This document shows, in pieces, positions 23,736-33,744 of a stretch of DNA of 64,000 nt. The DNA comes from Odontocerum albicorne (Eukaryota; Arthropoda; Insecta; Trichoptera; Odontoceridae), in contig OX463849.1 of the NCBI GenBank assembly GCA_949825065.1, positions 34,491,199 through 34,555,198 on the forward strand, read 5' to 3'. Position 1 is the first letter of the stretch. Each line of letters starts with the position of its first letter. A model generated the notes under the pieces. That model saw only the letters and a program-made list of their open reading frames with translations, made no database searches and had not been told where the DNA came from. The position numbers and the translations under genes are program-made.

Positions 23736-24019
23736 TTTGGTCTTTATAGTCCAAATTTTTGAGGTTTTGTGAAGTTCAATTCCAACTTTGATGTAACACT
23801 TTTCGAGTATATTATTTTTCTTAGGTTACATAATAAGATGTATGAACGCACTAGAAATAAAACAGTGTGGTTGAAGGAAGAACGAAAGATAAATCTTTTT
23901 TTTTTCATCGGTGAAATCTGTTTTTATGAAAAATCAATTCTGAGCTTAAATACGTGTATACCACTTCTCATAACAAAGTTATACATACAAATTTATATGT
24001 GTTTCGTAAGTAATGCAAC

Positions 24020-24395
24020 GTGGCGACGACTTCCGTGGCTTAGTTGGTAAGATACCTGTTTCCCAACTCAGAGGTTGCGAGTTCATATCCCACTGAAATC
24101 CAGTTTTTTTCAAAAAGTATTCCAGTCTGGTTTTCACTTAAGGCCACTATAATATATTTCTGGTTGGTCGGAAGAAATTTCCAAATGACAATAAACCCGC
24201 CAGGTTTCAACTGTATACCGTGGCTTAGTTGATTAGATGCCTGTCCCCCAACTCGGAGATTGTAGGTTGAAATCCCGCTGGAATCCAGATTTTCTCAATA
24301 AGGATTCCAGTCTGGTTTTCACTTAAGGCCACCGTAATATATTTCTGGTTGGTTGGAAGAGATTGCCACATTGCAATAAGATGATATCTCACTTT
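24020..24395 (+). repeat. Two adjacent SINE-B copies, head to tail
   Basis: Copy 1 (24026-24213) starts GACGACTTCCGTGGCTTAGT and copy 2 (24219-24385) starts CCGTGGCTTAGTTGATTAGA. Both have B-box-like blocks (GTTGCGAGTTCATATCCCAC and GTAGGTTGAAATCCCGCTGG) and the body TCTGGTTTTCACTTAAGGCC. The shared CTTAGTTG variant suggests tandem duplication or one subfamily. The tail GCCAGGTTTCAACTGTATAC ends copy 1. Confidence 0.75.
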
Positions 24396-24689
24396 TTTTT
24401 TGTACATGAATTTTGTATGGGTGAATAATGAAATTAATATTTTTGGCGATCATACGAGTATATAGTTCTGTTTTTTTGCTGTCCTAGATAGCTCATCCCG
24501 AGTGATAGTTTACCCGCCTCAAGTTGCACTGACGGCCCAGTCATTGGGAAACGAGTACTTTGACCTGCGGCGTTGGTACTTATGCGGATTTCATTATGCA
24601 TATAAATTTAAATAAACCAGACTTGATGTTAAACATTGAGGAATATAAATTTGTATTGCCGTTATGTTGTCTTGCAGTGCTTATGCATG

Positions 24690-24770
24690 TTAGTAGCTAT
24701 GGTCTAAGGGTTAGAATTATCTCTAAGCAAGCGGGCACCCCAGTTTCAATCCCAGGTAGATTCACTTCCG
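24690..24770 (+). repeat. tRNA-like segment, possible third SINE family
   Basis: TATGGTCTAAGGGTTAGAAT is A-box-like and CCAGTTTCAATCCCAGG is B-box-like, spaced about 30 bp apart. The tRNA cloverleaf does not close well by eye, so a working tRNA gene is unlikely. Confidence 0.35.
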
Positions 24771-25039
24771 AACTGGTTTTGCTCTTAGAATATTTGACGT
24801 CTAAAATATAATATAAGATTATTCTAATTCTTTTAGCGCTTTTAAGACCCTCAAAAAAGTGCAATTTAAAACTCTGCCTTTCGAAAGGCTCCAGCAAATT
24901 ATATATGTCTATCATTTTGGGAGATAAATATTCTTCCCACCGGAACTTTGGATCAAATCTGTCAAATGTAATATTTTTCTGACATAAATTAAAGTTTCAA
25001 AAAAATGTAATCTTGGTTCCGACATTAGGACATGCAAGC

Positions 25040-25384
25040 GAAATGAAGATTTGGCTAAAATGTTATGAAAATGAGATAAATGCGGTTGAAATGAGAGTAT
25101 TGTGTAAAATGTATGACATAACAAAGGATGCGGATATTAGGAAATAATACGAACCGAAAGAAGATACAGTGTTTAAGACGAAGAAAGGAGCATTGAGTTC
25201 GGCCACATAGAAATAATGAATGATAAACTATTTAAAAAAATAATCGAAAAGTATAAAAGACTCAAGAACTTTATCAATGCTTAGAGAAACATGGCATGGA
25301 CAAAGGTATCAAATTCTGAATGTATTAAACGTGGCAAAAGCGAACGATGTGTTCCAGAATAGAAAGTGGATATGTGTTCTCTTT
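25040..25384 (+). pseudogene. Decayed LINE-like fragment, target of a hAT insertion
   Basis: The plus strand has INAVEMRVLCKMYDITKDADIR, then a stop. This resembles the V-x-E-M-R-x-L-R-x-M-x-G-x-T-x-x-D-x-I-R segment of RTE-like LINEs. Later parts are frameshifted (CATAGAAATAATGAATG resembles a G-H-I-x-x-M-N segment). The hAT MITE interrupts just after it. Confidence 0.45.
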
Positions 25385-25392
25385 GTCTAGCC

Positions 25393-26002
25393 CAAGATTT
25401 CCCAAAGTGGTCGATATCGATCCCCTGGGGTCGATTTGATTTTTCTAGGGGTTGATAGTTTCAATAAAAAAATTTGAGGCTCGACGACAGCAAAAATAGA
25501 CCCCCTTATTTCTACTATTTGTTTGTTACTTCAAAATATCGATGATTGAAATTATGAGTAAAATAATTTAAAAAAACACTTTTTTGATAAAAACACATTA
25601 CATACCCAACTTGTGAACGAAAAGGTAAAATGTGTCATTAAAATAATCTATTGTTTTGCTTTCATTTTCGTCAGCGCAGATTTCAATATTAAATGTTGCA
25701 CAAGATACGAGTAATGGCATAATCCGTAGTAATTTTATATTTTTCACAAGATAATTTTTCAATAATAATATTTTTCACAAGATATTGCACAAGATAATGG
25801 CATAATCCGTAGTCATTTTATATTTTTCAATCCTTAATTACTAGTGATTACAATGACAAGTTTGATGTGTAATGAAATATTTAATATGGAATAGTGTACA
25901 AACTTATTAATTTGAGTAAGTAAAGTAAATGACTAGGAGGTCGACGGTTTTAAAAGTTTTTGGTAAAGGGGTCTGCGGCCGAAAAAAGTTTGGGAACTCT
26001 TG
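25393..26002. mobile_element. hAT-type MITE with 8-bp target duplication
   Basis: Flanked on both sides by GTCTAGCC (25385-25392 and 26003-26010), an 8-bp target-site duplication as made by hAT transposases. The left end is CAAGATTTCCCAAAGTGG. The right end, AAAGTTTGGGAACTCTTG, is its imperfect inverted repeat (complement CAAGAGTTCCCAAACTTT). About 610 bp, no transposase. The interior has a partial duplication: TTGCACAAGATA(CGAGTA)ATGG and later TTGCACAAGATAATGG, both followed by CATAATCCGTAGT. Confidence 0.88.
25706..25713. other. Mariner excision scar, best paired evidence
   Basis: Inside the hAT MITE, TTGCACAAGATACGAGTAATGG stands beside the duplicate TTGCACAAGATAATGG (TA at 25795-25796). 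The 10 bases before TA and the following ATGGCATAATCCGTAGT are identical in the two copies. The only difference is TACGAGTA against TA. Confidence 0.85.
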
Positions 26003-26104
26003 GTCTAGCCCAATGGGATAATGTAACATAGCGTAATGGTGACGTGTTATTTTAAATTCAAAATACTAATAACAAGTCTATTGATTTTTAACACAAAATA
26101 TAAC

Positions 26105-26275
26105 AGCGTTCATATGTATCACGTCATTTCCCTGTCGGGGCAGGCATGGAGGAGAGAGCGCAAGAGATTTATATCGCGACACACATATTTAACCTCTTCT
26201 ACACCCATACAACTCCTACGATTTCACTGACTTTTTACATTTTTATCTTGCTAAATATTCACTTAATCTAACACA
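26105..26275 (-). pseudogene. LINE-W terminal fragment (minus strand)
   Basis: Carries ATTTCCCTGTCGGGGCAGGC, the complement of the family's 3' end, then CGCGACACACATATTTAACC and CATACAACTCCTACGATTTC. It ends after TATTCACTTAATCT. Coding part only marginally included. Confidence 0.65.
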
Positions 26276-26279
26276 TTTT

Positions 26280-27560
26280 ATATTTTAAAATAAATTGCAT
26301 AAATACGACTAGAAAATTTAACACATGTTTATTAGCATACAAATTTCATTTTATAAAAAATAACAATTATTTATTTATAAATGATACGGCATTCGTTTGA
26401 GATCATATTAACTAGAATCGATACTTGATGTTAGTTAGGTCCTTTATGATTTAACGGTAAAATATATAGTTTTTTTTAATAACACCGTTAACCTGAAGGT
26501 ACTTTTTGCATGAAAAACAGTAATTTTTATTGGCTTTTGAATGTGTGTTTTTACCTTTATGTTGTTTTATTGATTTGATTATATTTTAATATGAAATGTA
26601 ATGTAATAAAATTAATCAAAATCATTGTATCTACAATCCAGCTGTAGAGTTGGTATTGTGGAGTGGGTTGGGTTTTTGCGAAGCTGAAGTCAATCAACGT
26701 TTCACTGCCATACATCAAAGTTGTAAATGTAATACTGTTGAGGACAATCATCTTATTTTGATACTATTCGGAGTAGATATTCATGTTTTAGTACCAAATT
26801 TACTGTGTTTCCTATCACTACACACTGTTGCGTGTGTCTCGTAACTATTTCATTATATGATAAACTACCCCAATTGGCGAGCTCGTCAACTTGGAGAGTT
26901 CCAATCGTCCATTACGCACCCATATATCGCATTTATTATTCCAACAGGGTACTTGAACATAAAAAAATGAAACTTATGTAGTATTAATTATTTTGAGTTT
27001 GTTTATTTTGATTTTTAGAAGCCAAAATACCTTACATAGGGTGATTACAGGCCTCTTTTTTTTTACGTGGCATCTTTTCAAGTAACATATACTTTGGCAA
27101 GAAAATATTATGTTACTCAGAAACACAGACTGGGATACCAAAAAATATAGATTTTTAAAATTATTTATGTGTGGTCTTTATGTATCTAATTTTCGAACAT
27201 CAAATTGATCACATCCGAAGTTCAATCTATAAAATTCATGATTGTATCAATATTAATATTCATTATCTTGACAACGTTTATCTATTAGGGTCTAGTTTTT
27301 ATTATACAAATCATTAAAAAAAGGAAGCACAAATGAATACATTGTCGCCGAGCTACCTCCAATTAGTGAGCATCACACAGCACGTGATGAGATACCATCT
27401 CTGATGGAAGCTCCCAGGGTGACACGAAATACAGGTGGCTTATGTAATAAATAATCCCTCCATTTACGCGAGTAATTCATTCCGAAAAAAATGTTCGAAA
27501 TAAAAACCGTATAAATAAAATAATTGAATATCATGTAAAATACATATTCCGGAAATTCTA
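26280..27560. other. No feature recognised
   Basis: A+T-rich. Short open frames on both strands at 26557-26844 lack motifs. I see no shared repeat. Confidence 0.4.
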
Positions 27561-27570
27561 TTTTTACTTA

Positions 27571-28449
27571 CGAAGGTCATCTAGAAAGTAAGTTACAAGG
27601 GCTTTGTTTCGAAGTTGGCGCACCTGGCGTGTAGGGGGATCCTAACGGCCAGTTTGTTTGGTCCCGCGTGTTTGTCTGCCATTTTGTTCAGTCCCAGTAA
27701 ATTCTTCCGATGGAGAGGTTGTCGCGCGCTCCCACCCCCTCCCGTCCGTGCGAGATCCGCGTGGTCATCCGTTTTTTTGACTTTGCAAAACAATACCGCC
27801 GCGAATATCCATCGGAAGTTTATGGTAGTGATGTGATGAGTTGAAAACATGTCACGAAGTGGGTAAGGTTGTTCAGAGAAGGCCGTACTGATACTCACGA
27901 CGAGGCAAGGCAGTGATTTCTGACGAACTTGTGCAAAAAATTGAAGAACAAGTGCGAAATGACCGCCATTGACGACCTTCACGAAGAATTTCCTGATATT
28001 TCTCGAAGTCTCCTTGGTGATATTATGTCGGAAAAACTTGGTTACAAGAAGTTGTTTTGGAGATGGGTGCCCAGAATGCTCACACCGGTCAAAATCGCGT
28101 GACCGCCGCGCGTGAATTTTTGGATCGTTTTGCACAGGAGGGAGAAGCTTTTCTGGACTCTATCATGACGGGGGATGAGACGTGCGTATGTCACTACACC
28201 CCTACAATTTTCCAAAGATCAGGAGGTCGAGGAAGCTGTGAAGAAGTGGCTGAAAGAGCTGGCGGCGGAGGTCTATGACACTTGCATACAAAAGCTGGTG
28301 CCCCGACTACAGAAATGTCTCGATCTCGATGGCGATTACGTTGAAAAATAGTTTAATATATTTGTGAAGTATCCTGTGAATGTCAATAAAATACAAGCAC
28401 TTTTCGATCCTATATAAATGTTATAACCTTACTTTCTAGATGACCCTCG
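27571..28449 (+). mobile_element. Internally deleted mariner-like element, TIR CGAGGGTCATCTAGAAAG
   Basis: Inverted ends: 27571 CGAAGGTCATCTAGAAAGTA at left, and at right TACTTTCTAGATGACCCTCG... read inward as CGAGGGTCATCTAGAAAGTA. They match over about 28-30 bp with few differences. TA dinucleotides flank both ends (27569-27570, 28450-28451), the mariner target duplication. Length 879 bp against about 1.3 kb for complete elements. The right terminus gives CTCG-TA, and its complement TA-CGAG: exactly the tetranucleotide found in the window's 20 TACTCGTA/TACGAGTA octamers. Confidence 0.9.
27700..28350 (+). pseudogene. Broken mariner transposase
   Basis: The N-terminal helix-turn-helix region is recognisable across several frames: YGSDVMS, KHVTKWVRLFREGRTDTHDE, then DDLHEEFPDISRSLLGDIM and SEKLGYKKLFWRWVPRMLTP. 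A third frame gives FLDRFAQEGEAFLDSIMTGDETC with the first catalytic Asp in T-G-D-E-T. Shortly after HYTP the sequence jumps to EEAVKKWLKELAAEVYD, IQKLVPRL and DLDGDYVEK, the transposase C-terminus. The region with the second and third catalytic Asp (HDNA and PPYSPD boxes) is deleted. Stops and frameshifts are also present, so it cannot encode a working enzyme. Confidence 0.88.
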
Positions 28450-28494
28450 TACTTAGTTGTCTATACATATTCGAAATCACTATTGCTGGATGAA

Positions 28495-28690
28495 TCTTTC
28501 ATTTTTACAATTGTCGCTTTTATATGTTACAATACTCATATATTTCATTTTTACAATTTCGCTCTTATTATACTCTTACAATACGCTTATCTTTCATTTT
28601 TACAATTGTCGCTCTCATACAATACGCATATCTTTCATTTTTACAATTGTCGCTCTTACAGAATACTCTTATATTTTTTGTCGATTTAGA
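28495..28690 (+). repeat. Degenerate tandem repeat, about 45-55 bp units
   Basis: TTTCATTTTTACAATTGTCGCTCT recurs about four times from 28497, each followed by a variable ACAATAC(G/T)C(A/T)TAT segment. It starts 46 bp beyond the mariner end. Confidence 0.75.
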
Positions 28691-28807
28691 AGCCAAATTA
28701 TTATTCTATTCACTATTATGCTCATAAAGTTTGAAAGAAAAGAAAGTGTGTTTATAAAAATACGCATAAATTGACACCCTGATAATGGAACAATGACTGT
28801 ACAACAT

Positions 28808-29102
28808 AATGAGATTATTATACATACATACCATCATGCCATTCCTGTCGGAGTAGGTAGAGAGGACAGAGTGCCAAACTTTCATATCTCGAAACACATC
28901 CTTAGCCTCTTCTACATCCATACACCATCTCGTACAACTTCTACGATTTCTCTGACTTTCTACGTTTCATTATTTCAAAATATCATTAACTTGATCCAAC
29001 CACACTTTTCTTGGTGTTCCTCAAACACACTTTCCACTCACATTTGCGACTATATATCCGGTTTGCTAGTTTTTCTTCATTCATTTCTTCCACCTCGATA
29101 AG
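28808..29102 (-). pseudogene. LINE-W 3' fragment (minus strand)
   Basis: Terminal block CATACATACCATCATGCCAT, then CCTCTTCTACATCCATACAC, CTACGATTTCTCTGACTTTC, TTTCAAAATATCATTAACTT and CATTTGCGACTATATATCCG. It stops just short of the LRWFGHV segment, in CATTTCTTCCACC. Confidence 0.72.
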
Positions 29103-29546
29103 CGAAAAATTTACAAAACTTTAAACTCCAAGTGTGATACTCGTATAACCACGCATTTATATCTGTGCAGTTTACTTCGAGTGCACGGGTGCCGACGAAA
29201 CAAGACAAAAAAATTATGACTAAATTCAGACAATGTTAGGTTACGCAATAAAATATTTTAATCATAGGAGATTTTAATTGGAATAACGAATTCACGGAAG
29301 TATTGTTGGATTAGGACTGTTTTTTTCAATTCAACGATCTTGTTCAATACAATTTAAAACTAGTGAGAGCCGTGAAAATCTTCGAACGTATATGTATAAT
29401 TTAATTTCAAATGATAATTTGAAACTATTTGTTGATGAGATATAAAGATATGAAGACAAACTATGAAGAAGAATTGGGATTTGCAAGCTCGGAAAGATGT
29501 TGTCTATCTTTATATTATATGCATTAATTTTGATGCCTTTATCCCC

Positions 29547-29750
29547 TTACATTGAGACTCCACAATCTTTCTTACATTGAGACTCCACAATCTTTCTTAC
29601 ATTGAGACTCCACAATCTTTCTTACATTGAGACTCCACAATCTTCCTTACATTGAGACTCCACAATCTTTCTTACATTGAGACTCCACAATCTTTCTAAC
29701 ATTGAGGCTCCACAATCTTTCTTACATTGAGACTCTACAATTTTCCTTAG
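29547..29750 (+). repeat. 25-bp tandem array, about 8 units
   Basis: Unit TTACATTGAGACTCCACAATCTTTC repeated head to tail with no spacers. Single-base variants occur (CTTCC, CTTTCTAAC, GAGGCTCC, GACTCTACAATTTTCC), mainly toward the right. Confidence 0.95.
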
Positions 29751-29759
29751 TGCACGCAT

Positions 29760-30175
29760 CTCAACAGATTTAATATCCCTTTTATTCTTCTTCTACCAAG
29801 TCCAAGTTTAACTTCCATAGATCAAAATGACCGTCAACACCCTATTATGTGTAGTAACTTTTAATAAAGGATTTAAAAAAACAAGCATTTTGAAACAAAC
29901 GTTGTTAGCCTGAATAAAAAAATGAGGTGAATACTCCTCTCTGTACTCTTCAAGTGAAATGGCGAAATGATCAGAAGTGATATTAAGCTGCTACGGCTGT
30001 ACCTGTTGTCAAAAATTATCCAAGATTTTCGTACCGGTTTCTAAAGACGTTAATTAATTTTATTAAAATACTATAAGTTAAATAAAACGAATAAATTAAA
30101 GTAAAGAAAATCTAAGCATATTCGTAGATTTAAAGTTAAAATGAAAAGTTTAATGACCTTCTTAATTAATTTTGT
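29760..30175. other. No clear feature
   Basis: A short stretch around 29750-29860 (GTGCACGCATCTCAACAG, TCCATAGATCAAAATGACCG) loosely resembles the minus-strand Y-G-S/V-T-F region of LINE-W. The rest is A+T-rich without features. Confidence 0.35.
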
Positions 30176-30179
30176 ATTA

Positions 30180-30280
30180 ATATATCCAGATGATGAGGGG
30201 AAAACCGTGAAACCGGTAGGTTTATACCGTTATATAAAGTGAAATAAATAGTGTTCGATTAAATAAATTACGACAACTTT
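30180..30280 (+). mobile_element. Single PLE terminal-repeat copy (plus strand)
   Basis: Contains CAGATGATGAGGGGAAAACC, GTGAAACCGGTAGGTTTATA and AATAAATAGTGTTCGATTAA. The CTGATGA box is mutated to CAGATGA. The CGGTA/TACCG stem is intact. Confidence 0.7.
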
Positions 30281-30717
30281 TCGATTGTTCTGATTTATTA
30301 AATCCTGAATCTTGGCTGAATGATATTTGTGAAAGAATTAAGATTGAATATGTAAATATACTTTAATAGTTATATTAAATAATAAAAAAAACATTGTTTC
30401 AGTAAACTACTTTTGAGATTTTGTTGGTAGCAGAGTATTAAAAGATTTCCATATTATTTTGAGAGCCTAAATAATTTTGAATGTAATTAGTTGCTGTCAA
30501 TGCCGTCAAAGCTGAAAGATTGTTCAGTACAATTAATAACATTATTGATGTCAAAATATTTTCTTTATTAATTGACAGGTCATTTAATAACAATTAATTT
30601 ACTGGAAAACCTATAGAATAATTTAACGCTTTTCCTCTTGTTAAATCCTTGTTGAGACAAGTACATTATATGGTTAGTGATAAACTAGTAATAAATGAAG
30701 TCGCATTGCATATGCGA

Positions 30718-31470
30718 GTATTTACAAGTATATATACATACCATCACGCCATTTATCTGTCAGGATAGGCAGAGAAGACAGAACATCAGACGTTCTTATC
30801 TCCAAACACATCCTTCACCTCTTCCACATCCATACAACTTCTACGAGATCTCGGACTTTCTAAGTTCCTTCTTTCAAAATATCATTCACTTGATCCAACC
30901 ACATTTTCCTTGGTCTTCCTCTCACACACCATCCACTCCCTTTTGCACTATGTATGTTTTGTTAGTCTTTCTTCATTCATTCGTTCCAATCGCTTAAACC
31001 ACCACAGCGTGCTCTTCTTCATCTTACATAACACATCATTCGTAAGTTCACACTCATCCTTTATCATTTCATTCTGTCATACATTGCCACTCCTTATATT
31101 CTTCTCAATGCACGCATTTTTGCAGTATTTATTCAGCTCCTATCAGTATTTTTCATGTCCACGTTTCACTTCCATATATCAAAGTTTGCACCAAAATACT
31201 ATTATGGACTATCATTTTATCAGATTTTGATGCTATTCGGTTCGAGTATACATGTTTTATGCCCCATTGAGTTTGTTTCATATCGCTACACGCCGTTCGA
31301 TATCGCTCTTAACTCTTCCATCATCTGAGAAAATACTACCCAAATATCAGAACCCCTCAACTTGTCCAATCTTTCATTATTCACCCATTATATCTTGCCA
31401 TTCATTAGCCACTATTACATCTTGCCAATACCAAAGTAAGATATGGAAATCGGTAGAATAGATTTTTATA
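30718..31470 (-). pseudogene. Longest LINE-W 3' fragment (minus strand)
   Basis: About 750 bp. Left to right on plus: the terminal block (CATACCATCACGCCATTTAT), CTTCTACGAGATCTCGGACT, CGCTTAAACCACCACAGCGTG (complement of the LRW segment), CCATATATCAAAGTTTGCAC (complement of the x-T-L-I-Y-G segment), CAGATTTTGATGCTATTCGG, and CGTTCGATATCGCTCTTAAC with CATCATCTGAGAAAATACTA further 5'. The last, SDDGRVKSDIE-type segment precedes Y-G in related polyproteins. Open frames on the plus strand here are antisense shadows. No RT catalytic box remains. Confidence 0.78.
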
Positions 31471-31474
31471 TAAC

Positions 31475-32200
31475 ATATATTCTAAATAAATAATTCAAAG
31501 TAAAAATGTCTATCTACAGTGGTGTTTTTTTACGCGTACCGGTTGTTGAATATTTCGAATATCACCTATGATATATTTATTATTCCCCCGGCAAGTGATT
31601 CGGTCACTAATCGGCGTCATAAATATAAATATTTTCATTCACAGATTGTCATTAGAATCGACGATAAAAATGTTGACAGATAATTACTTGTGATGCAATA
31701 CATTGAAGGAAGTAATAGAGGAACTCATTTGCTGTCAATAAAAAAGGTACTTAATACAACTATAAAAATTAAAATAAACATTAATTGCTGCGTATCGAAC
31801 AATTATTGAAAAAAGGAAATTTTCATCCGAACTGAACTATAAAATTGTACATAATAATACCTTATACCGATAACCACTATACCGCCTCCCGGTGTTTGTA
31901 ACAATAAGTACGATATTCAAATAAAATCAATTATAATGTTTTTTATTATATCATTGTAAATTATAACACTTTCGTGGTATAAAGTACAACCTGTGAATCT
32001 ATTATAACCATTTAGAAAGATGTTAAGAGGCCTGAATTATTTTTAAAACATGTAGATACCGACAGGAATAAAGCCCACAATCCCTTGGTCAACATCTTGC
32101 AATAAAAGCATTTATCCTATCCACGTTTATTTACAAATTGAACAATAAAATAAATGTTGAATGGTGAGATATATTAAATAGTACTTACTTTTAATTTTTA
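31475..32200. other. No clear feature
   Basis: A+T-rich. A short CCGACAGGAATAAAGCCCAC near 32059 is reminiscent of a SINE-B head complement, but too decayed to call. Confidence 0.35.
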
Positions 32201-32204
32201 CTTT

Positions 32205-32345
32205 TTTCGTATTACATTTTCGTTGCAAATAGTGAAATCTGGCGGGTTTATTGCCATGCTGTTTAAGAGGATTTTAGAGAGAAGCAAATTGAAATACCTT
32301 TTTGAACACTCTGGGTACTAATGGAATCGATTTCGCATTTCCCAT
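32205..32345 (-). repeat. SINE-B tail relic (minus strand)
   Basis: CGTATTACATTTTCGTTGCA and CTGGCGGGTTTATTGCCATG are complements of the SINE-B tail (TGCAACGAAAATGTAATAC and CATGGCAATAAACCCGCCAG). The head side is decayed (CTCTGGGTACTAATGGAATCG). Confidence 0.5.
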
Positions 32346-32558
32346 GTTGATCGACATGTGTTTTATCAACTTAACCAAGAAAAATATTTATATAAACTTA
32401 TTTATACTTTTCTTGGTCTCCTCTATTACTCTATAATTAGTTTGCATTCTATAACAGTTACTACGTAACTAGTTGCAACCCGTGAAATATTCACGGAAGT
32501 AAAACAAATTCTATATTTATGAAAATATATATTCATAAATGTAAAATTTATTTATATA

Positions 32559-33739
32559 CTAGGTTAGTCAAAAAGTTTTGAAAGCGACATCTATGGAGCA
32601 GTAGAAAACCAAAATTTTTACGCCATTTTAATATTTCATCTTTCATAAGAACGTACTCAAAATTTCATTTTGATCTGTCAATTCATTCTTTGTTTACAAG
32701 CCATTTGAAGTTGACGTGTCAGTGTATTTTTTAACAATGGAAAAATCCGAATATCGTGCAGTGATTAAATTCTTTGTTTTGGAAGGTTTATCGGCTACTG
32801 AGATCCATGCAAAGATGGTGAAAGTATTAAAGGAGTCTTCTCCTTCATTTCCAGCCATTCATCGATGGGTTTTGGAGTTTAAGCGTGGCCGTACAAGCGT
32901 TGAAGACGATCCACGCTCAGGACGTCCAAAAAGTGCATCAACACCAGAAATCATAGCGAAAATACAGGATATGGTTTTGAAAGATCATCGATCGACTGTG
33001 GATGTGATAGCTGACACCATAGGCATTTCACATGGAACAAAATGGCATATTTTGGCTGAAGTTTTGGGTTTCAAAAAACTGTGTGCACAATGGGTGCCGC
33101 ATTTGCTAACAATTTGCCATGATTCTGAATCAAAACAAAAGGCTAAGGAGTGGTGTGAACCAGGCACTTTGGCTCCGAAGCGAGTTCGTGTCCAGAAATC
33201 GGCCAAGAAGGTGTTAGCGTCAGTTTTTTGGGATGCAAAAGGAATTTTATTGATAGATTATCTCCAAACTGGTAAGACAATCAACGCTGATTATTATTGT
33301 GACCTTTTGGACCAGTTGGATGAAAAAAATTGTGAAAAAAGACCCGGTTTGCAGAAGAAAAAAATCATTTTTCATCAAGACAATGCACCTGCTCACACAG
33401 CTCAAAAAACCATCGCGATAATCAGTGAATTGGGGTACGAATTGTTGTAGCATCCACCCTATTCGCCAGATTAAGCTCCCTCTGACTTCTGGCTGTTCTC
33501 ACACCTCAAAAAATTCCTTCGTGGAAAGCATTTTTCATCAAACTAAGAGGTTATAGCCGTCGTAGAGGAGTATTTTGCAGGCTTTCCAGAAAGTCACTTC
33601 CGTGATGGGACAACAAAGTTGGAAGATCGTTGGACCAAGTGTATTGATCTTATGGGAGACTATACTGAGCAATAAAAGGGATTTCCCCCCAAAAAAATGT
33701 ATTTTCATTTCCGCTTTCAAAACTTTTTTACTAACCTAG
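32559..33739 (+). mobile_element. Mariner-like element, TIR CTAGGTTAGTCAAAAAGTTTT
   Basis: The left end CTAGGTTAGTCAAAAAGTTT and the right end AAACTTTTTTACTAACCTAG are inverted copies over about 28 bp, one mismatch in the first 20. TA flanks both ends (32557-32558, 33740-33741). Length 1181 bp, about 100 bp shorter than typical because of an internal deletion. A single transposase reading frame fills it. The termini differ from the mariner at 27571, so this is a second family. Confidence 0.93.
32737..33675 (+). pseudogene. Mariner transposase with internal deletion and three stops
   Basis: Start chosen at ATG 32737 (MEKSEYRAVIKFFVLEG). In-frame codons upstream to 32716 read from a GTG and lie outside the family's usual start. 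The N-terminal helix-turn-helix pair is present (HRWVLEFKRGRTSVEDDPRS, then VIADTIGISHGTKWHILAEV and CAQWVPHLLT). Right after PHLLT the sequence jumps to HDSESKQKAKEW, skipping roughly 35-40 codons that in relatives hold T-G-D-E-T-W with the first catalytic Asp. The second Asp is present in HQDNAPAHTA. The third lies in PPYSPD, framed by stops at 33448 (TAG) and 33472 (TAA); another TAA at 33544. The final stop is TAA at 33673-33675. About 312 codons against about 345 in complete proteins. Inactive on three counts. Confidence 0.92.
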
Positions 33740-33744
33740 TATAT

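Noticed and set aside
29547..29750. Possible CRISPR array (also 50893-51055)
   Set aside because: Repeats are head to tail with no unique spacers, there are no cas genes, and the setting is eukaryotic.
30695..31461. Plus-strand frames as secreted or receptor-like proteins (also 54884-55342 and 18433-19031)
   Set aside because: They are antisense shadows of LINE-W, whose recognisable motifs lie on the minus strand.
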